DNA of 64,000 bases from Marchantia polymorpha subsp. ruderalis (GCA_037833965.1 AP031355.1:16951501-17015500); one strand, 5' to 3'. Shown: positions 35,177-48,250, counted from the stretch's first letter. Notes: generated by a model not told the origin, from the sequence alone. Numbers and translations are program-made.

Positions 35177-37424
35177 AGAAAAAATGTTCATTGTGGTGAT
35201 ACTGGGATCGCGCTACGTCTTTTATCTTTTGGTTTCATGTATGAATGGCTTGATCAGGTCTTGCCATCCTTGTTACTGTATACAATTTACTTCAAATGCG
35301 TAATCATTTAGTTGAAGATTGGTGCATTCCTATAATTATCTTCTTACTCTTTGACCTCAGTCTTCAATCTTTATATATCATATTTGTAGAACGAACAGCT
35401 CGAGCTTGGATCAAACAGTTCACATATTGAGCCTGATGACTATATTCCACGGAAAACTATTGATAGCTTTGTGTTCGTTTAGACTTTATCAACGCCTCGT
35501 ACAATTGCATTTTTCACTCCTTGGTTCCCCAAGATTTCCCGTTGTGTATCCCCTTTGGAAACAAGTCACATATTTTTGTGGCCAAAGTTTACATCCTAGC
35601 TGGCATCTCCACATCCATATCAAACTGAGCTTCAGATCTACCAATGTCATCGGATATTGCTTCTCTAGTAATGATTGGGAGCGATACGATTCTTTGTATT
35701 CCCTCTGTATATCGAACTCTCTCTCTACTTCTTCATCCGTCTATTTGCAACGTTTGTTTGTTGTTGGGAAGCTTGTTACATCCATGGATTGGATACTTAA
35801 TTGCTAACCGATCTTTGAGTATAAGTTCTGTCTTATCGTAATATGTTTTCAAAGAACAAAAACATTACACATGCTTCAAACACATCTTTGAAATCCATTA
35901 GTTCCATGACTTTGTCAACTATTCATAATATTTCAATCAACTTGTAAGTCCAACACTATTAAAATCATCAGAGCTCTTATTGACATTTTAAGATATTTTT
36001 GAAAAAGTATATTAGAAATGCACTTCGGTAAGAAAGTAAATAAACGCTATATCAAATTCGTGTTAGATAATGTAATTCCATAAATTTGATTACTTACACA
36101 GACTTTGACTCTTCACTCCGCAATCAAAATTCGTTCAATTGAACCGAACTCCAACGGAGAACATCTTTTCTTAATCAAATTAGAGAGATGTATCCTGTCG
36201 ACGAGTGAAGAGCTTGTTTGTTTGTCTTGGCCTGACTTCCATAATAGGCTTGAAAAGGCTAAATTCCGGAAGGCTTGAGGAAGGCTTTCAAGGCCCTTCG
36301 TTTACGGAGAGTACCTTGTTCTTCGTGTCCGTGTCCGGAAGACACTGCGATCCTTTCTTCGTAAAGCCCAGAAAGATCTTAACTTAGATCTTGAAGGGTT
36401 AGGCCCTTGAGGAAATTAGCTGATTCTTTACAACACTCTAAACATGCACGAGATCTACATTTCACCTTTAAAAACGCGCTAATCTAATCACTTGGTCTAA
36501 TTTTCTAACGATGTAATCCTATCTTTCTTACTTTATCATTTAATCTATGCTTCTCCTCTTATCAGATTTCGATATCTCTCCTAAATATTAAAAAAGTTGA
36601 AATAGTGATCATTGGTACAAACTTCTAAACCAAGGTAAGTAAACAGTGAAAATTTACACTTTTTTGAAATCAATTTACCTCTAACTCAATTTCAAGAATA
36701 AAACTAAATTCAAACATACATCTTATATATAGGAGAAAACATTAGCAAGTTTCAAAAATAAAAAAGAAGAAGTATAGCCCAAAATCAATAATTAGACTAA
36801 CACTATAACTATAACTTGATAGAATTATTCATTCCTCAAATTACAAACATTCAATTCAATTTCTGATCTGAATCAGCTTTCAAGAATTGTCAAGATGTAG
36901 AAGAAAATTGATTGTCTAAAATATTGCTCATTCTTAAACTTAAAGACTTCGGTCACCTTAGCCCCAACCAAAGCCTTTCTCCCCCAAATGAACGCACTTA
37001 CAGATTGTCTTATCCCATACTGATATCATATTTGTGAAGGATAATTTCAGTTCGTTTAAGTGCAATGCGTTATTTCGCCAAAAATAAAATCACATCGATT
37101 CACCTTTCAACTTTATGCAGAATTCAACCGAAAATACTAATCCTACGAGTCCTTTGAGTTCCGATGCGCCTACAGAAATCAAGCAAAACAGTCCACGTTG
37201 CATTTGCGCTCAAGCTCGACAGGTCCCATTACAAAATGAAAAGTTGGACAGGAATGGAACACCCGAAGAGCAGACCTGGGTCCAAAGCAATAAGGGCGAA
37301 CAATGGCGTCGGTGAAAGACGATGAGATTGGGAAGGGAAGTGGAGGAATGAGGGAAGGCATGCGTGCACAGACTTGGCGACGCTGGAGAAATGGGGAAGG
37401 GAATTAGGGGGAGGAAATGCGAAA
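35177..37424. other. AT-leaning intergenic region, no gene recognised
   Basis: A 133-codon plus frame (35406-35807) has an unusual His/Leu/Ser composition and matches nothing I know. 36400-37080 is AT-rich. Around 36250-36410 short motifs with AAGGCT and AGGCCCTT recur in both orientations. 37320-37420 is purine-rich. Confidence 0.4.
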
Positions 37425-37474
37425 AAAATTTGGACCATTTCTCGATTTGTGCGTGTCATCCTTGCGCAGGGGCC

Positions 37475-37506
<32 letters not shown>

Positions 37507-37526
37507 TCGGATGTCCCCGAAGGGAC
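37425..37526 (-). ncRNA. U6: U6 spliceosomal snRNA
   Basis: Read on the minus strand, the 102 nt match the plant U6 consensus essentially throughout: 5' GTCCCTTCGGGGACATCCG, then the ACAGAGA box in ATACAGAGAAGATTAGCATG, then CCCCTGCGCAAGGATGACAC and a 3' end TGGTCCAAATTTTTT with the oligo-U that terminates Pol III. U6 pairs with U4 and U2 and with the 5' splice site and forms the catalytic core of the spliceosome. The gene is intact, with a TATA box at the expected distance, so it is likely functional rather than a retro-pseudogene. Confidence 0.97.
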
Positions 37527-37548
37527 GAAGGGTGTGTTGCAGCTGCAA

Positions 37549-37556
37549 TATATATA
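37549..37556 (-). promoter_or_regulatory. TATA box of the U6 gene
   Basis: TATATATA lies 23 to 30 bp upstream of the U6 5' end, the standard spacing for plant Pol III snRNA genes. The usual partner, an upstream sequence element of type RTCCCACATCG about 30 bp further out, was not found in the expected place. Confidence 0.85.
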
Positions 37557-38295
37557 CGCGTAAAACCTGAGACTACAATACTTATGCCATTAATGCGCGT
37601 ATACAAAACACGTGGCGCTCTCGGGGACCGCCTCCAGAGGAACCCGACGCTGGAAGTGAGGTCTGGTCTCAGCCCGCTTCAGTTTAGAAAAGGAAAGCCA
37701 GGATGCCGGTACTCTTCTTGCTCACACTCCAAACCGTTAATCTGCTTCCTCATCCCGTAACGTGGGACCCTGAGAAACCAACCAAACCGGTCGTGTTCTC
37801 GTGCCTCAAGCCTTTATGTGCATGCCAAAGTACAACAGAGTCTATTAACATATCCTTTATTTTTGTAGTGGTTGGAATGTATTCAGAAAGGGCCATCCGA
37901 ATCAGAATCATTACGAAATTTTGAGTGTTATACATATATTGTCATTGGCTGCAATCAGCTGCTTTGATTCACATTGAGCTAATCTGTACTCAAGGAATAT
38001 GCTTGAGATGGAGGTAGTTAATCTAACCATCCATCATTGATACCGGTCATAAACCCAAAATTAATAACTAGATGATGGGCAAAAATCTGAATTTTTCATT
38101 GAAAGGATGATAACATATCTTGTTGCGTGCTTTACTTCTATGATCCCATCTAGGAGGAGAATCAGAATGACTAACTTCAATTGTCGGAAATGAAAGCCGA
38201 ATAGTAGTAGCTCATGATTAGATAATACTGTACTAGACCTGAATTCCAAGACCTGGATTCAAAGAGAACTGATCATTAGCTTCTTTCTCCAGACA
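37557..38295. other. U6 upstream flank and spacer
   Basis: No gene recognised. A plus-strand frame at 37703-37924 (73 codons, starting MPVLFLLTLQTVNLL) has a hydrophobic N-terminus but nothing else in its favour. The remainder is AT-leaning spacer. Confidence 0.4.
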
Positions 38296-39347
38296 TTAGT
38301 CTATGAGAGAAAGCTTATAAACTACTGCAAAGCAAGATGGATTGCATGGATATTGAAACATCCGGATGAGAATTTGTAGGGAAAGTTCGTCTTGAATGGT
38401 CATCAGAGTTTCTCTTTGAACATTACGCAGATCCTTTCCGCAACAGAAACTCAACATTTCCACATTAAGAGTCGCTGGATCCTTACAAGCGTCCTCAACT
38501 TCTGTCCAACCATCCACAGTAATCACTTCGTACATGTAGTATTCAGGATTGAGTGTAGCCAGTACTTTCAGCAACTGCAGATAATTCTGCTCCTCATGGA
38601 TTTGCACCAAGGAACTATCTATATCCATCAGGGAGCCGTTTGGGTATGATGATCCTGGAGTAGGAGGAGCCTCCACGATATCATGTAACCATGACTTTCA
38701 GGTACCACGAGAGAGTAGAAGATCCATGAAAGGGAATCACGAGGGAGGTAATCTAAGCTGTGACTCATCAAGATAATGACATATTTCTCCATAGGTTGAA
38801 AAGATTCCATAGTAGCAATGTCCAGGAACATCCCACCGAATTTGAACTCTCCCTAGACACTGGAATTCATCTGGTTGTACTGACCATTTGGTTTCACCAC
38901 ATTATAGTGGATGGATTTATGCAGTCCTGTGGAATGATACAACATGTTGTGGACAAACCATGCGTCAAATTCTGTAGTTCGCCCCAAAATGCTCAAAACT
39001 TTGAGTGGACTTACATCATCTCTGGTATTAGTAGCGGCATAGAGCAGACAGTCATGAACCTTGGATGACAGATAGCTAAGATGCTCTCTGGTCTGTTTGG
39101 GACATGCGTTCAGAAAAGCATTTAAACATGTCCAGTAGAATGAGGGGCATGTGAACAAGGCTGGCAATTCAGCAAAAGGTTGACTGCTGTTCTTATCCTC
39201 CTCCTCCGTATCCATAAGTAGATCACCAAGAGGTTTGAGCTCCACTAGCATAGTAGTACCACTTTCCTCCGCTGGAATGATCAGGTCATGATCAGCAACA
39301 GCACTGTGTTTGCTGAACATTAAGTTCATGCAATTCTCGGCGCTCAT
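38296..39347 (-). CDS. Unknown protein, probable two-exon gene (282 aa)
   Basis: The minus strand has a 164-codon frame from ATG 39347 (MSAENCMNLMFSKHSAVADH) and, in another frame, a further open stretch ending at 38296. An intron with donor GTG|GTGAAA (exon 1 38898-39347) and acceptor CTGAAAG|TCATGG (exon 2 38296-38694) joins them in phase 0 to 282 aa and removes an in-frame TAG (38852-38854). Both halves look like real protein: acidic N-terminus, then helical segments with AFLNACPKQTREHLSYLSSK and LQLLKVLATLNPEYYMYEVI. I do not recognise the family; a helical-repeat (armadillo-like) fold is possible but unproven. The sequence inside the proposed intron also reads well in frame apart from the TAG, so a pseudogene with one nonsense codon and a frameshift is the alternative. 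A (GA)7 tract lies upstream. Confidence 0.5.
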
Positions 39348-39456
39348 GACTCCAAAGGATGACAGGAATTGCTTGTGAGCAAGAGATTCTCTTCCAAACT
39401 ACACCCTCCTTGGCGATGTTCAGCTGTTAAGAACCGGCCGTCGTCTCTAGTGCCCG

Positions 39457-39470
39457 GAGAGAGAGAGAGA
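39457..39470. promoter_or_regulatory. (GA)7 tract upstream of the unknown gene
   Basis: GAGAGAGAGAGAGA lies about 110 bp before the start codon of the minus-strand gene at 38296-39347, where it reads as (CT)7. Such pyrimidine microsatellites are common in plant core promoters and 5' leaders; a regulatory role here is inference. Confidence 0.4.
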
Positions 39471-40380
39471 GGGGGCTGGACTTGAAGCGGATCTTCTGAT
39501 TGACCTGGTATATAAACGAATGTGAGATGGAATGATTAGCACGGATCGGCTCTGTATTATGAATTAGCACAATCTCAGAACGTTGTGTAGTGTTGAAGAC
39601 TTTCAACGAAGGGTCTGAACTCAAACGATGTGACTGATGATTAAACTGATCTGACGTGCCAGGAGAATTGTTGTTGCCAACTCAACGACTCTGCCGAGTT
39701 TGTTCCAGTGTTTCAATGGATTATGTGACAGACATGCATGCGAACGTTTTCTAGTACTAGTATCATTGTGTACAAGTAACACTGCTTCTCTACGCTCAGA
39801 ACCGCAATTCAGTGATTTGCCTTTTGTCGAATGATAAACTTCTTTGATGTGATGTATCAAATTCGTGAGGGGTCATTCTCTCTGCATGTGATTCGTACTG
39901 CCGACCAAGCAATCATGTTTAAAAGGCAGTCCTCAAAGTCTGTCACACGCGAATCGTTGGGGACTGAAAACACATCTTTGTCAGTAGCAGATCAGGACAT
40001 TCCCATCTGGACCCATCTGGACCCTTCTAATCCAGACTTAATCTTCACTGTGATGGAATTGTGTTTGTGTTGATCCTTTATCACAGTTTTGGAATCGAAA
40101 CGTACGTAGTAATAAGATCACTGCATTTCACATGTGGTGAGCCTGAATGGGATACCTAGATAATTTTACCTCGTCACTTCGCAAATTCCCTCAATCTGAA
40201 ATTCTGAATGTGTCCCATTACCTGAATACCCTTGAAAGAACAATGTCACTATCATGCTGAACTGAATGATATATCGATCATGTGCTAAATCACTCTGAGT
40301 AAACGCTGAAATCACTAAAAGGTTTACATCATTTTAAGCAAATGCTTAAATGTTAAAAGATTCAGTGAAACGGATGGACC
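39471..40380. other. Intergenic, no gene recognised
   Basis: Only short frames. A small direct duplication of CCCATCTGGAC occurs at about 40002-40023 (ACCCATCTGGACCCATCTGG). Confidence 0.4.
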
Positions 40381-42360
40381 AAATATTATTTGGTGTAGTT
40401 GAATAATTGTATTGTGTATTTTTTATAGCCTTTCACATATAAAATTAAATATATTCTTAGAACCATAAGTTAAAGTAATTAAACAACAATCATGATATGT
40501 GAATGTTCTTCTAATTACTAATGGTCATTGTTGTTGTTTTAATTAATATAGTATTTGAAAGCATTGTTGGTTTTTCAATAAACATTTTTTAAGTTTATTA
40601 AATTTACAAATTAAAAAATGGAGTTGATTATATAACAGAATTTTTGAAAATTTTATTCAGGAATAAAGTTTCATTGAGTGAAAGCTATACTCTATAAAAA
40701 TATATGAATATTTAGTTCAATATCATCTTTGATAAAAAAATTAGTTTTTATAGCAAATGTTGAGAGTTACTCTATTCAAGATCTCAATTAGTCAGATATT
40801 TTAAATAAGATATTATTATCTTGTATCCCATTATATGAAAATATTATGTTTCAATTTATCAAACTGATGGTAAGTTTTGGAATAATAAGTAAAATTACCT
40901 ATAATTCAGAAGTCTTGTAAATTTTTTTCAAAACCCTAGTATGAAGAATAGTTATGAATATTTTTGCTGGTGGATTTGTTCAACCAGTCTTGATCTTTAA
41001 ATAAATTTCAGTGTAAGAAAATTAAAGAATATCATATAAATTTCTTTATGTGATAGATAGTTTTTTTCAAGATCATGGATTGAACTTGAGTTGAAATATT
41101 TATATTAATCTTAAGATAATATTACTTATAATTTGAAATATTTTATCCTTCACATTGTACAAAATTGGTGTATTATAGTGTATTGTTGAAAATTGTAAAA
41201 AATATTAATTAAACATAATGCATTTAATATTTGTATTCAATTTTTTAATAAGGCTATACAAATAAATCAAAAGAATGAACATTTGTGACAAAAAAAAGTA
41301 TGACCTAATTTGAAAATTTATATGTAATTCTATATATATTTTTTTATATATAAAGGGTTCTTTTTGAATGCATAAAATATCTCATCTTATCAAGTATGTT
41401 TTCTAAAGTTTTTTCTATAGTATCTAATTACGAAATTCATATATCATACATATATCACACATTAGTTTTCAAATCATTGTATAAATCCTACGGATTTTTA
41501 AAACTTTATACTACATGAAAAAGGTATTATTATGATTTGTGATCTGTAGTTTAATTCTACTTGGCAAGTGAACACTACATGATATTTAATTGCAATAATA
41601 AGGACAAATAAAGAGTTTGGCAAGCATCTCTCAAGCATTGTTTGAAACGTAAGGCCTTGTATTAGATTTGTATCAAACAAGAATTTTCTCACCATTAAAA
41701 GACTAGACTTTATAATGATAATGAAATATGTAGATCATAGAAATAGAATCTTAAAGTTTACCTAAGAGAATGAATCATGATATATATCTCTATGTTACGA
41801 AATTTTTTCGAGAAAGCATCATGAATTTAGTTGTTCCAACAAATCATCATAGGTAAACTTGAAAAATAAATATATAAATTAATAATAAATGATCACAATA
41901 ACTGATATATGTGAACTCAAAGATGATTGTAACTGACAAATTGTACATAATTATGATGATTTGAATTTCAAAAATTATTTTGACCTTGCAGTATTTTCAA
42001 GAGTATTTGGATATGTATTTGAAGTAGTTTAGGATCAACTTGGCTACAATTCCAGTTCGTGAATGGTTGCATATAAAGAGAATTTTGAAGGTCATCATCA
42101 CTAATTACATACTTCGCTTGCCAACTTCGAATGCGTAGGGGACTACTCAATCTATTGGTGAATACATTGCCCAAGTTCATGTGCTCATAAGATAAGTGTT
42201 CTAAGCATCCATCAACATAGACCTTTACACTTAATCAGATCTTTAATTAGCTCATGATGTTCATATTTATCTATACCCAACACTTCTCGCATAGAAAAAT
42301 TAATCTTTTCACATAAATTTATGTCCTTCAGAATCTCTTATATATTGAATCTCTTCAATT
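40381..42360. repeat. AT-rich island, probable decayed repeat
   Basis: Very AT-rich with no coding exon. I could not align it to the inverted AT-rich element pair at 6.8 and 60.6 kb. A minus-strand stretch at 41498-41695 and another at 41968-42180 read slightly protein-like peptides (for example RIRSWQAKYVISDDDLQNSL) that could be retroelement remains, without a diagnostic motif. Confidence 0.45.
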
Positions 42361-45300
42361 TATTAGCTTACACTTGCAAGTAAGAGCCCAGCCGTTGAAA
42401 AAGGAATTGTTTCATTCCTCAACGCTTTCTTCTCAACACTTGCGTTGTGAAGATTGGAGGTTGATGCTATTTGCAAATTGGCTGAATCTATTTCAAAAGC
42501 TCATGTATATCCCTCCGTTTCATACTTCCAACAGCCCTAGCACTCTCCTACACATCATTAATATCTTCCACTCAACTGTCTTTCCTGCCCACTCTTGCCA
42601 AGTCATTGGGAATTCTCGCTCAAAATAAATTTTGATGCTTGCTTAATCTACATGATCATCCCACTCAGTGATCTTTAAAATCTTCTCACCTTATATTGCC
42701 ATCACTTACCTCGAATCAGTACTTCAGTACTCACTCTTCGTTCCATACAAATCACGTGACTCTACCTTGATGCTATATGTATTCGCTTTAATCCTTTGAG
42801 CAGCCCCTCCAGCTTGTGGTATCAATATCTCTCTCTTACCGCCTTTATCGACGCTGGTATCAAAAAATACATTTGCATGACTATTTTGGGTCTCTCTTCT
42901 TCCTAGAAATTCTACCACATTCCTTCACGACCAATGCTGTCACACTAGGTGCATCATCTACTGGATGTCATATTTACAAGATGGATTCTGAATCACAGTT
43001 TCCAAATTTACATGATGCACCATGATCCAACGAAACATATTTGATAGAAATGTCACTGTGTCACAAAAACTCGCCAACATCTCCAGGTTCCATAGGTTAC
43101 TCCAGATCAGGCTGTGCCTGCACAATCTTGAATCTGGTCAGAAACCTGCTGGTACCGGTCGGAATAGACCCACGTCTGAATATTGACCGGTCCCACGTCT
43201 CAGAAGGGACCGTCATTGTCAGCTACGGACTCTGGGCCTGCATTCGAGATCCGCCGTGGGAGGGGTCAAGCATGCTCTTCAGAGACCCGTCGCCCTCGAT
43301 CTTTCTCTGAAGTGATCCTCAAGCGATCCCAGCAGTTTCGTCCTTCTCTTTTCCAGTCATGAAAGAGCACGTGAGAGCTTTCGTTCGTTGAGTTGGAGCC
43401 AAGATTCTTCTGACGTGCAGTTTGTTCACCCTGTTGTACTGTCTCTGAAACTGCTCAGATTACGTACTTGGTTTCCGTCATGGCTCGATCGCTTATGATG
43501 CAATCGCTCAGATTTAAACCTCGTTTACGGTCAAAATTTCCGAATCGGCCAACAATCGCAACTCAATCGGCCAAACAATCGCAACGAGAAGGACTCAATC
43601 TTACGCGGGTTTCCTCATCCACAGAGACGAGGAAAGAAGGCCGATCGAATTGCTCGAACAGACAACTGTTTTGTTTGCTCCTCGCGGGAAAGAGTTATGT
43701 TTCGGCTGGTCTGTGATACAGTCGTGGCCTCTGGTATGCGTATTGAAAACGGATGATGGATTTCCCTCATTAGGATCTTTCGGACTCTCCATCTTCTCGG
43801 GCCTTAGGGTGGAGTGCGTAAAATGAATGCTACACCGTACAATGTCAGGGTCTTATAATTTCACCCTTGAACCGAGGTAAATCCTCTGGAGTGTCGTTGT
43901 AGAACCTGTCGTCAGGATTTCGTTTTATTTTTCCTTCCGTGCCGAGGTAATTCATGAGAATGAATGAGTACCGGTAGAGTTTCGTCCTTTAGTTTCGTGG
44001 ACAGTCCGGGAGATCCTGGAATCAGCTCAATTATGATAAAGTGGGCCCAATTTTGAGTCCTTCCACGCTGGAACGGGGAACGCATGATTCACAGGCTCCT
44101 AACACAAGACGCATCATCTCATTTGGACTCTGAGTGATTCGGTCGGTGATGACAACTATCGGCCACCTAAAGCGAGCAGGAGTGAAAGATACATTCGATT
44201 GGCAGATGCTGCACGCGTGACCCAAAGCGGAATTACACATGAAAACTCTCCATCGATCACGCCGACGTAAAACCTGTGTATGTGGATCTCTCGCCTCATC
44301 ACTCAACTGAAGTTCACTGAACTTCGGTTCAGCGATGAAAGTAGAAGAGCCACAGACAGAGGAAGATTCAAGATCGTCGCCATGGAATGCCGGTCTGAGG
44401 TCGAGGAGGCTGGCCGTCATGTCACAAAGGCAAATCGTATTCTTCAACCTCGAAAGAGGTAGGAATGGAGATCCGTCTGGAAGATGAGCAGATCTCCTTG
44501 CGGTCCTGACAACGCTTCAGACAAGATACAAACGTATGACTCGACCGCTACCAGAGCACGAAATGGCAACGTCGAGCAAACATGTGCCCGTCTCAAGGCA
44601 ATGTGCGAAGATATTCAATCCTCCCCGCAAGAAGTAGCACATTTATATTGCTGAACGTGGCAGCATGAACTCGTAGCTCCTATGTAGATCTCCGTTCTCT
44701 GTCGCTACCAACAGACTCAAGCAGACTGAGTTTCGTACTGAATCTCATTCCCTTCCTTGTTTATGCCACTTCGCGTACGTAATCTTCTATCCTTCTTTTA
44801 CGAGGTCTGAGATTCTGAACATATGCAGCGAACGGTGGTTGTGGGTGACGAACTGTGCAGCTCCAGAGAGCATGGACCGACAGACTAGGTTTTCGGCGCA
44901 ATCGGAACAGGAAACGTCCACAGAGTGTTTGAAGGCCGGGCTTTTGTTGTCTCTCTCGCCCTCCTCAGTTCATGGAAATAAAGGCAGAGCAACTCCGTCA
45001 GAAGCACTGTGCATTGAGCGTGGGAACGGGGTGAACAGAAGGAATTCCCAGAAGAGAGAGGGAGGGCATCTGGCAAGACGCGGACTGAAGAGAAGACGAG
45101 GGGAGTTTAAGGAAATCACGTGTGCACGAACGAAGGTGCTCAACAGGGAGAGGGAGAATTGCCATTTGGGGAACAACTGATGGCAGCATACAAGAAGGTG
45201 GGGCCAATGGAGAGAATCGTTCTCCTCGGATTGTGGGGCCAGAACCACAGTAGAGTGAGGTTGACTTACAAACGGACAGGGGCCAAGAAGAATTCGCTTG

Positions 45301-45693
45301 CGAAATTGTGCGTCATGATCACAGGTCAGCCGAGGCCCCAGCCTGGAATAAGGCTTCAAACGTTGTTTGTTTTGCGGGGCCTTGAGCCTGGATGATGAGG
45401 ATTCCCAGACAGGTGGTTGGGTTTAGATATACAGGTGGTCGAACAGTTTTTTCAGAGGAAGTTGACACTGTGTGATATTAGAAAATGCTGGAATTGAGGA
45501 GGCAGGAAGTACACAGGTGACTGATGAGGAAGCTGCAGTTGCCCCAGAACTCTTCAACTAAATGAAAGGATTCAGAGGGGGAGGTGGATTGCAATGGTTG
45601 CCTGAAGCTGCAGAGCGTGGTTGTCCATCGACCCGGGGCATTCCAAAGGACTACTTACTTGCTTGAGGAGGAGGTCAGTGGGATCTGCGGATC
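42361..45693. other. Intergenic and IAH1 far-upstream region, no gene recognised
   Basis: Intermediate to high GC with overlapping frames up to about 130 codons on both strands (44031-44447 minus, 44839-45180 plus, 44970-45359 minus), none with a recognisable family. A 22-bp tandem duplicate lies at 43543-43586. Confidence 0.4.
43543..43586. repeat. 22-bp tandem duplication
   Basis: AATCGGCCAACAATCGCAAC (43543) is followed directly by AATCGGCCAAACAATCGCAA (43565), two near-identical head-to-tail units. Confidence 0.8.
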
Positions 45694-45723
45694 GATAATT
45701 TGGCTCTCCAGATCCAAATTATC
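45694..45723. repeat. 10-bp inverted repeat upstream of the esterase gene
   Basis: GATAATTTGG and CCAAATTATC flank a 10-nt spacer (CTCTCCAGAT), 215 bp before the start codon of the IAH1-like gene. It could be a promoter element or simply another of the many small hairpins in this window. Confidence 0.6.
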
Positions 45724-45937
45724 ATCCCTGCCCTCTCGTCTTCTTTGCTATCCTGCAATATAGTCTCGTTTCTTTGTCATCCTCGTTCTAGCTGTAAGGT
45801 TTAGTGTGGGCTCATGCATCGACGCTTAGTACATTAATACGAGAGGTGGAACACAAGCTGAAGGATCACAGGGCTTCACGAAACGCCGAGCATTTTTTTC
45901 ATCTCAAGTGATATTGTGCTTGAGAAGGGGCTGAAGA

Positions 45938-48250
45938 ATGGCGATGCGACCCCAAATCATCTTGCTAGGAGATTCCATCACTGAGCAATCCTTCGGTCCG
46001 TTTGGTTGGGGAGCAGCTTTGGCAGATCAATATAAGGGAAAGGTAGGTCCCTAGTCGCCAAACTTCGCGTGGTCTCACCTACAGAGCACACGTTTTTCCC
46101 GCTTGATCTTGAGTTCCATCTTGCGTCTCATATGATCTGCCAGGGCATGGTAGAAAGCTAGGTTGCGGAGGTTTAACTGCTACTTGACGGGATCAGACCG
46201 GAATTGAACCGTCTCAAGGCTTGGTGGGCCTGGAAGGTAAACGAGTCTAGATGATGCAGTTGGATAGAGCCCCGGACAATACGTCTCTTCTAGTGTAAGG
46301 AATGTTGTTGATGAATCTGATCTGAATTCATCTGCTGTAAAACCTATGACAGAGTGAGAAGGTTGGATTTGTTGCAGTACGATGTGGTGGCACGCGGATT
46401 CACTGGCTACAATACACGGTGGACCTTATTCCTTCTGGGCAAGATCTTCCCCATTGTAATTCTTCGGCCCAAACTCCACCTCTTGTTCGAGTTCTTCAAT
46501 CGTTTGCTACAACATCATCTTCTAATCTACCAGAGAGACGCATTCTCCTTCGTAGATCCAAGTCCTTCAGGACTTGGTTGCTGGTCTGTTAAAACTAGGA
46601 CTACTGACTCTGTGCTTGATAAGCTTGTAGCTGTAATTCTCGAGATGCTTACAAGTAGAGAGATTTGATACTTGTTCCAAAGTTTAAGGAAAAGCACAAT
46701 GCTGGTCGTATTAAGAGTTCTTGATCTGAAGTGAAAGGAAATTCATGCAACGTTTTGATCATGAGGAGTCATTTTTACCCCCTTGAGGAAGGGCCGAGTT
46801 GAATCCAAAATAATGATGCTCTACTTTGCCGTACATCTGTCAGAGAACGCCAAACCCTCCATCAGTGGTAACAGTCTTCTTGGGAGCAAATGATGCTGCA
46901 ATTCCCGGTGGTGCAAACGGCTGGTTGCATGTACCCCTTCCAGAGTACAGAGACAACCTCCATCAAATAATAGCTCACCTGAAGGTTTATACACTTATGC
47001 CATGCTATCATCAGTTTATACAAATTCAAATGGTTTGCACTGTAGCATATTCTTTGGACTTTGCCTTTGAATCCGTTCATTATCTTTTCATGTATTGGAC
47101 CTTTCAGTTCATCTGGATGCCGCTTTTGAGACAAGCTAACATCTATTCTATGTGTCTCTGCAGGCTCAATCAGATTCTACTCTTATCATCCTCATCACTC
47201 CTCCTCCAGTTTCTGAAAAGGGTCTCCTCGCTTGTTCACCGTAAAGTATTCAAAACTTACCTAGATATATTTCTAAGCTGAACGAGTACATCTAGTTCTC
47301 GACTGCATACATGCTAAAACAATTCAGAAACTGGCAATCGTTTATGTCTGTTCAGCTGCAGCTGACTTCAGACCACTGTGATTCGCTGACATTCAATTTT
47401 CCTGATTTGCAGTCACTTACTTGATGACACATCAGGCCAGCCAACCCATGTGAATCAATTCACGGGAATGTACGCTCAAGAATGTGTGAGTGTGGCAAGA
47501 GAGGCAGATGTCCAGTGCCTCAACCTGTGGTCGATTTTCCAAGAAACACCCCGATGGGAGGCACTTCTTAGGTGAGTTTCGTAGATTCATAATATACATG
47601 GTGCTGAACAAGAAGTAACTTGTGAATCCAGAACATATGAGCATGTCCTAAGACTGAATTTTAAACTCCTGGTTCGTCTTTTGTTTCTACAAATCAAATT
47701 ATGTCTCAGTTGAGTAGATTTTGATGTCATGGCCTACTTTATTTTGACCACTCAGTCTTCCCCATTGTACAACATCTGAGCTTGATCAAGAGTCATTCTT
47801 ACTCCTGACGAATCGCTTTCTACCATACTACTTGGTAATTTCCTGACATAGCCTGAAGACCATAGACACCGTGCTCCGGCTCAGCCGTGCTAACGTGACG
47901 TTTCAAAGTTTGAAAACCTTGAAGCTGGCTCATAGACGGATACGTAGTATCACAGGGTTCTGGTATTCGAAAACGGTGAAAAGAGACCAAAACTGTGAAA
48001 CTTCTGATTGTGTTCTTGTGGCAGTGATGGCATCCATCTCAGTGTCGAGGGGAATCAGGTGGTCTTCGAGGAGCTCGTGAAGCTGCTGGATGAATCAGAC
48101 TTTGTACCAAGTACACTCAAAATAGATACTCTCAAGTTAGACGAAGTGCCATATGACTCTCCTGAGGAGATGGAAGATGGCTATGAAAGTCCAGATTCCA
48201 GTTTCCAAACTTGGTCTGCTCCCAAAGTCAAAGAGTATGCATCTTTCTAA
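45938..48250 (+). CDS. GDSL esterase, isoamyl acetate-hydrolysing esterase-like
   Basis: Six exons, 45938-46042, 46378-46455, 46844-46984, 47164-47240, 47413-47571 and 48025-48250, join in phase with GT-AG introns to 261 aa. All SGNH-hydrolase blocks are present: block I GDSIT with the nucleophile Ser13, block II RGFTGYNTRW, block III GANDA with Asn77, and block V DGIHLS with Asp188 and His191. LIILITPPPV is also conserved. The length and motif order match the plant IAH1/CPRD49-like group (for example Arabidopsis At5g45920) rather than the longer secreted GDSL lipases. No signal peptide is present, so it should be intracellular. The family hydrolyses short acyl esters such as isoamyl acetate; the plant substrate is not known. 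The acidic C-terminal tail (residues about 215-261) is variable in the family. The second ATG, two codons on (MRPQIILLGD), aligns with some relatives and may be the true start. Confidence 0.95.

Noticed and set aside
35406-35807. 133-codon plus-strand frame
   Set aside because: Odd composition with many His, Leu and Ser and no family; other frames of the same DNA look equally protein-like, so none is supported.
37761-37768. Candidate upstream sequence element (complement GTCCCACG) for U6
   Set aside because: Resembles the consensus in part, but lies about 235 bp above the transcription start instead of the usual 60 or so.
44031-44447. 138-codon minus-strand frame
   Set aside because: Opens with a non-ATG codon (first ATG gives 129 codons); no domain, and strongly overlapped by plus-strand frames in GC-rich DNA.
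44839-45395. Overlapping frames on both strands upstream of the esterase gene
   Set aside because: Long frames in all directions in a GC-rich, purine-rich stretch are expected by composition; no conserved residues seen.
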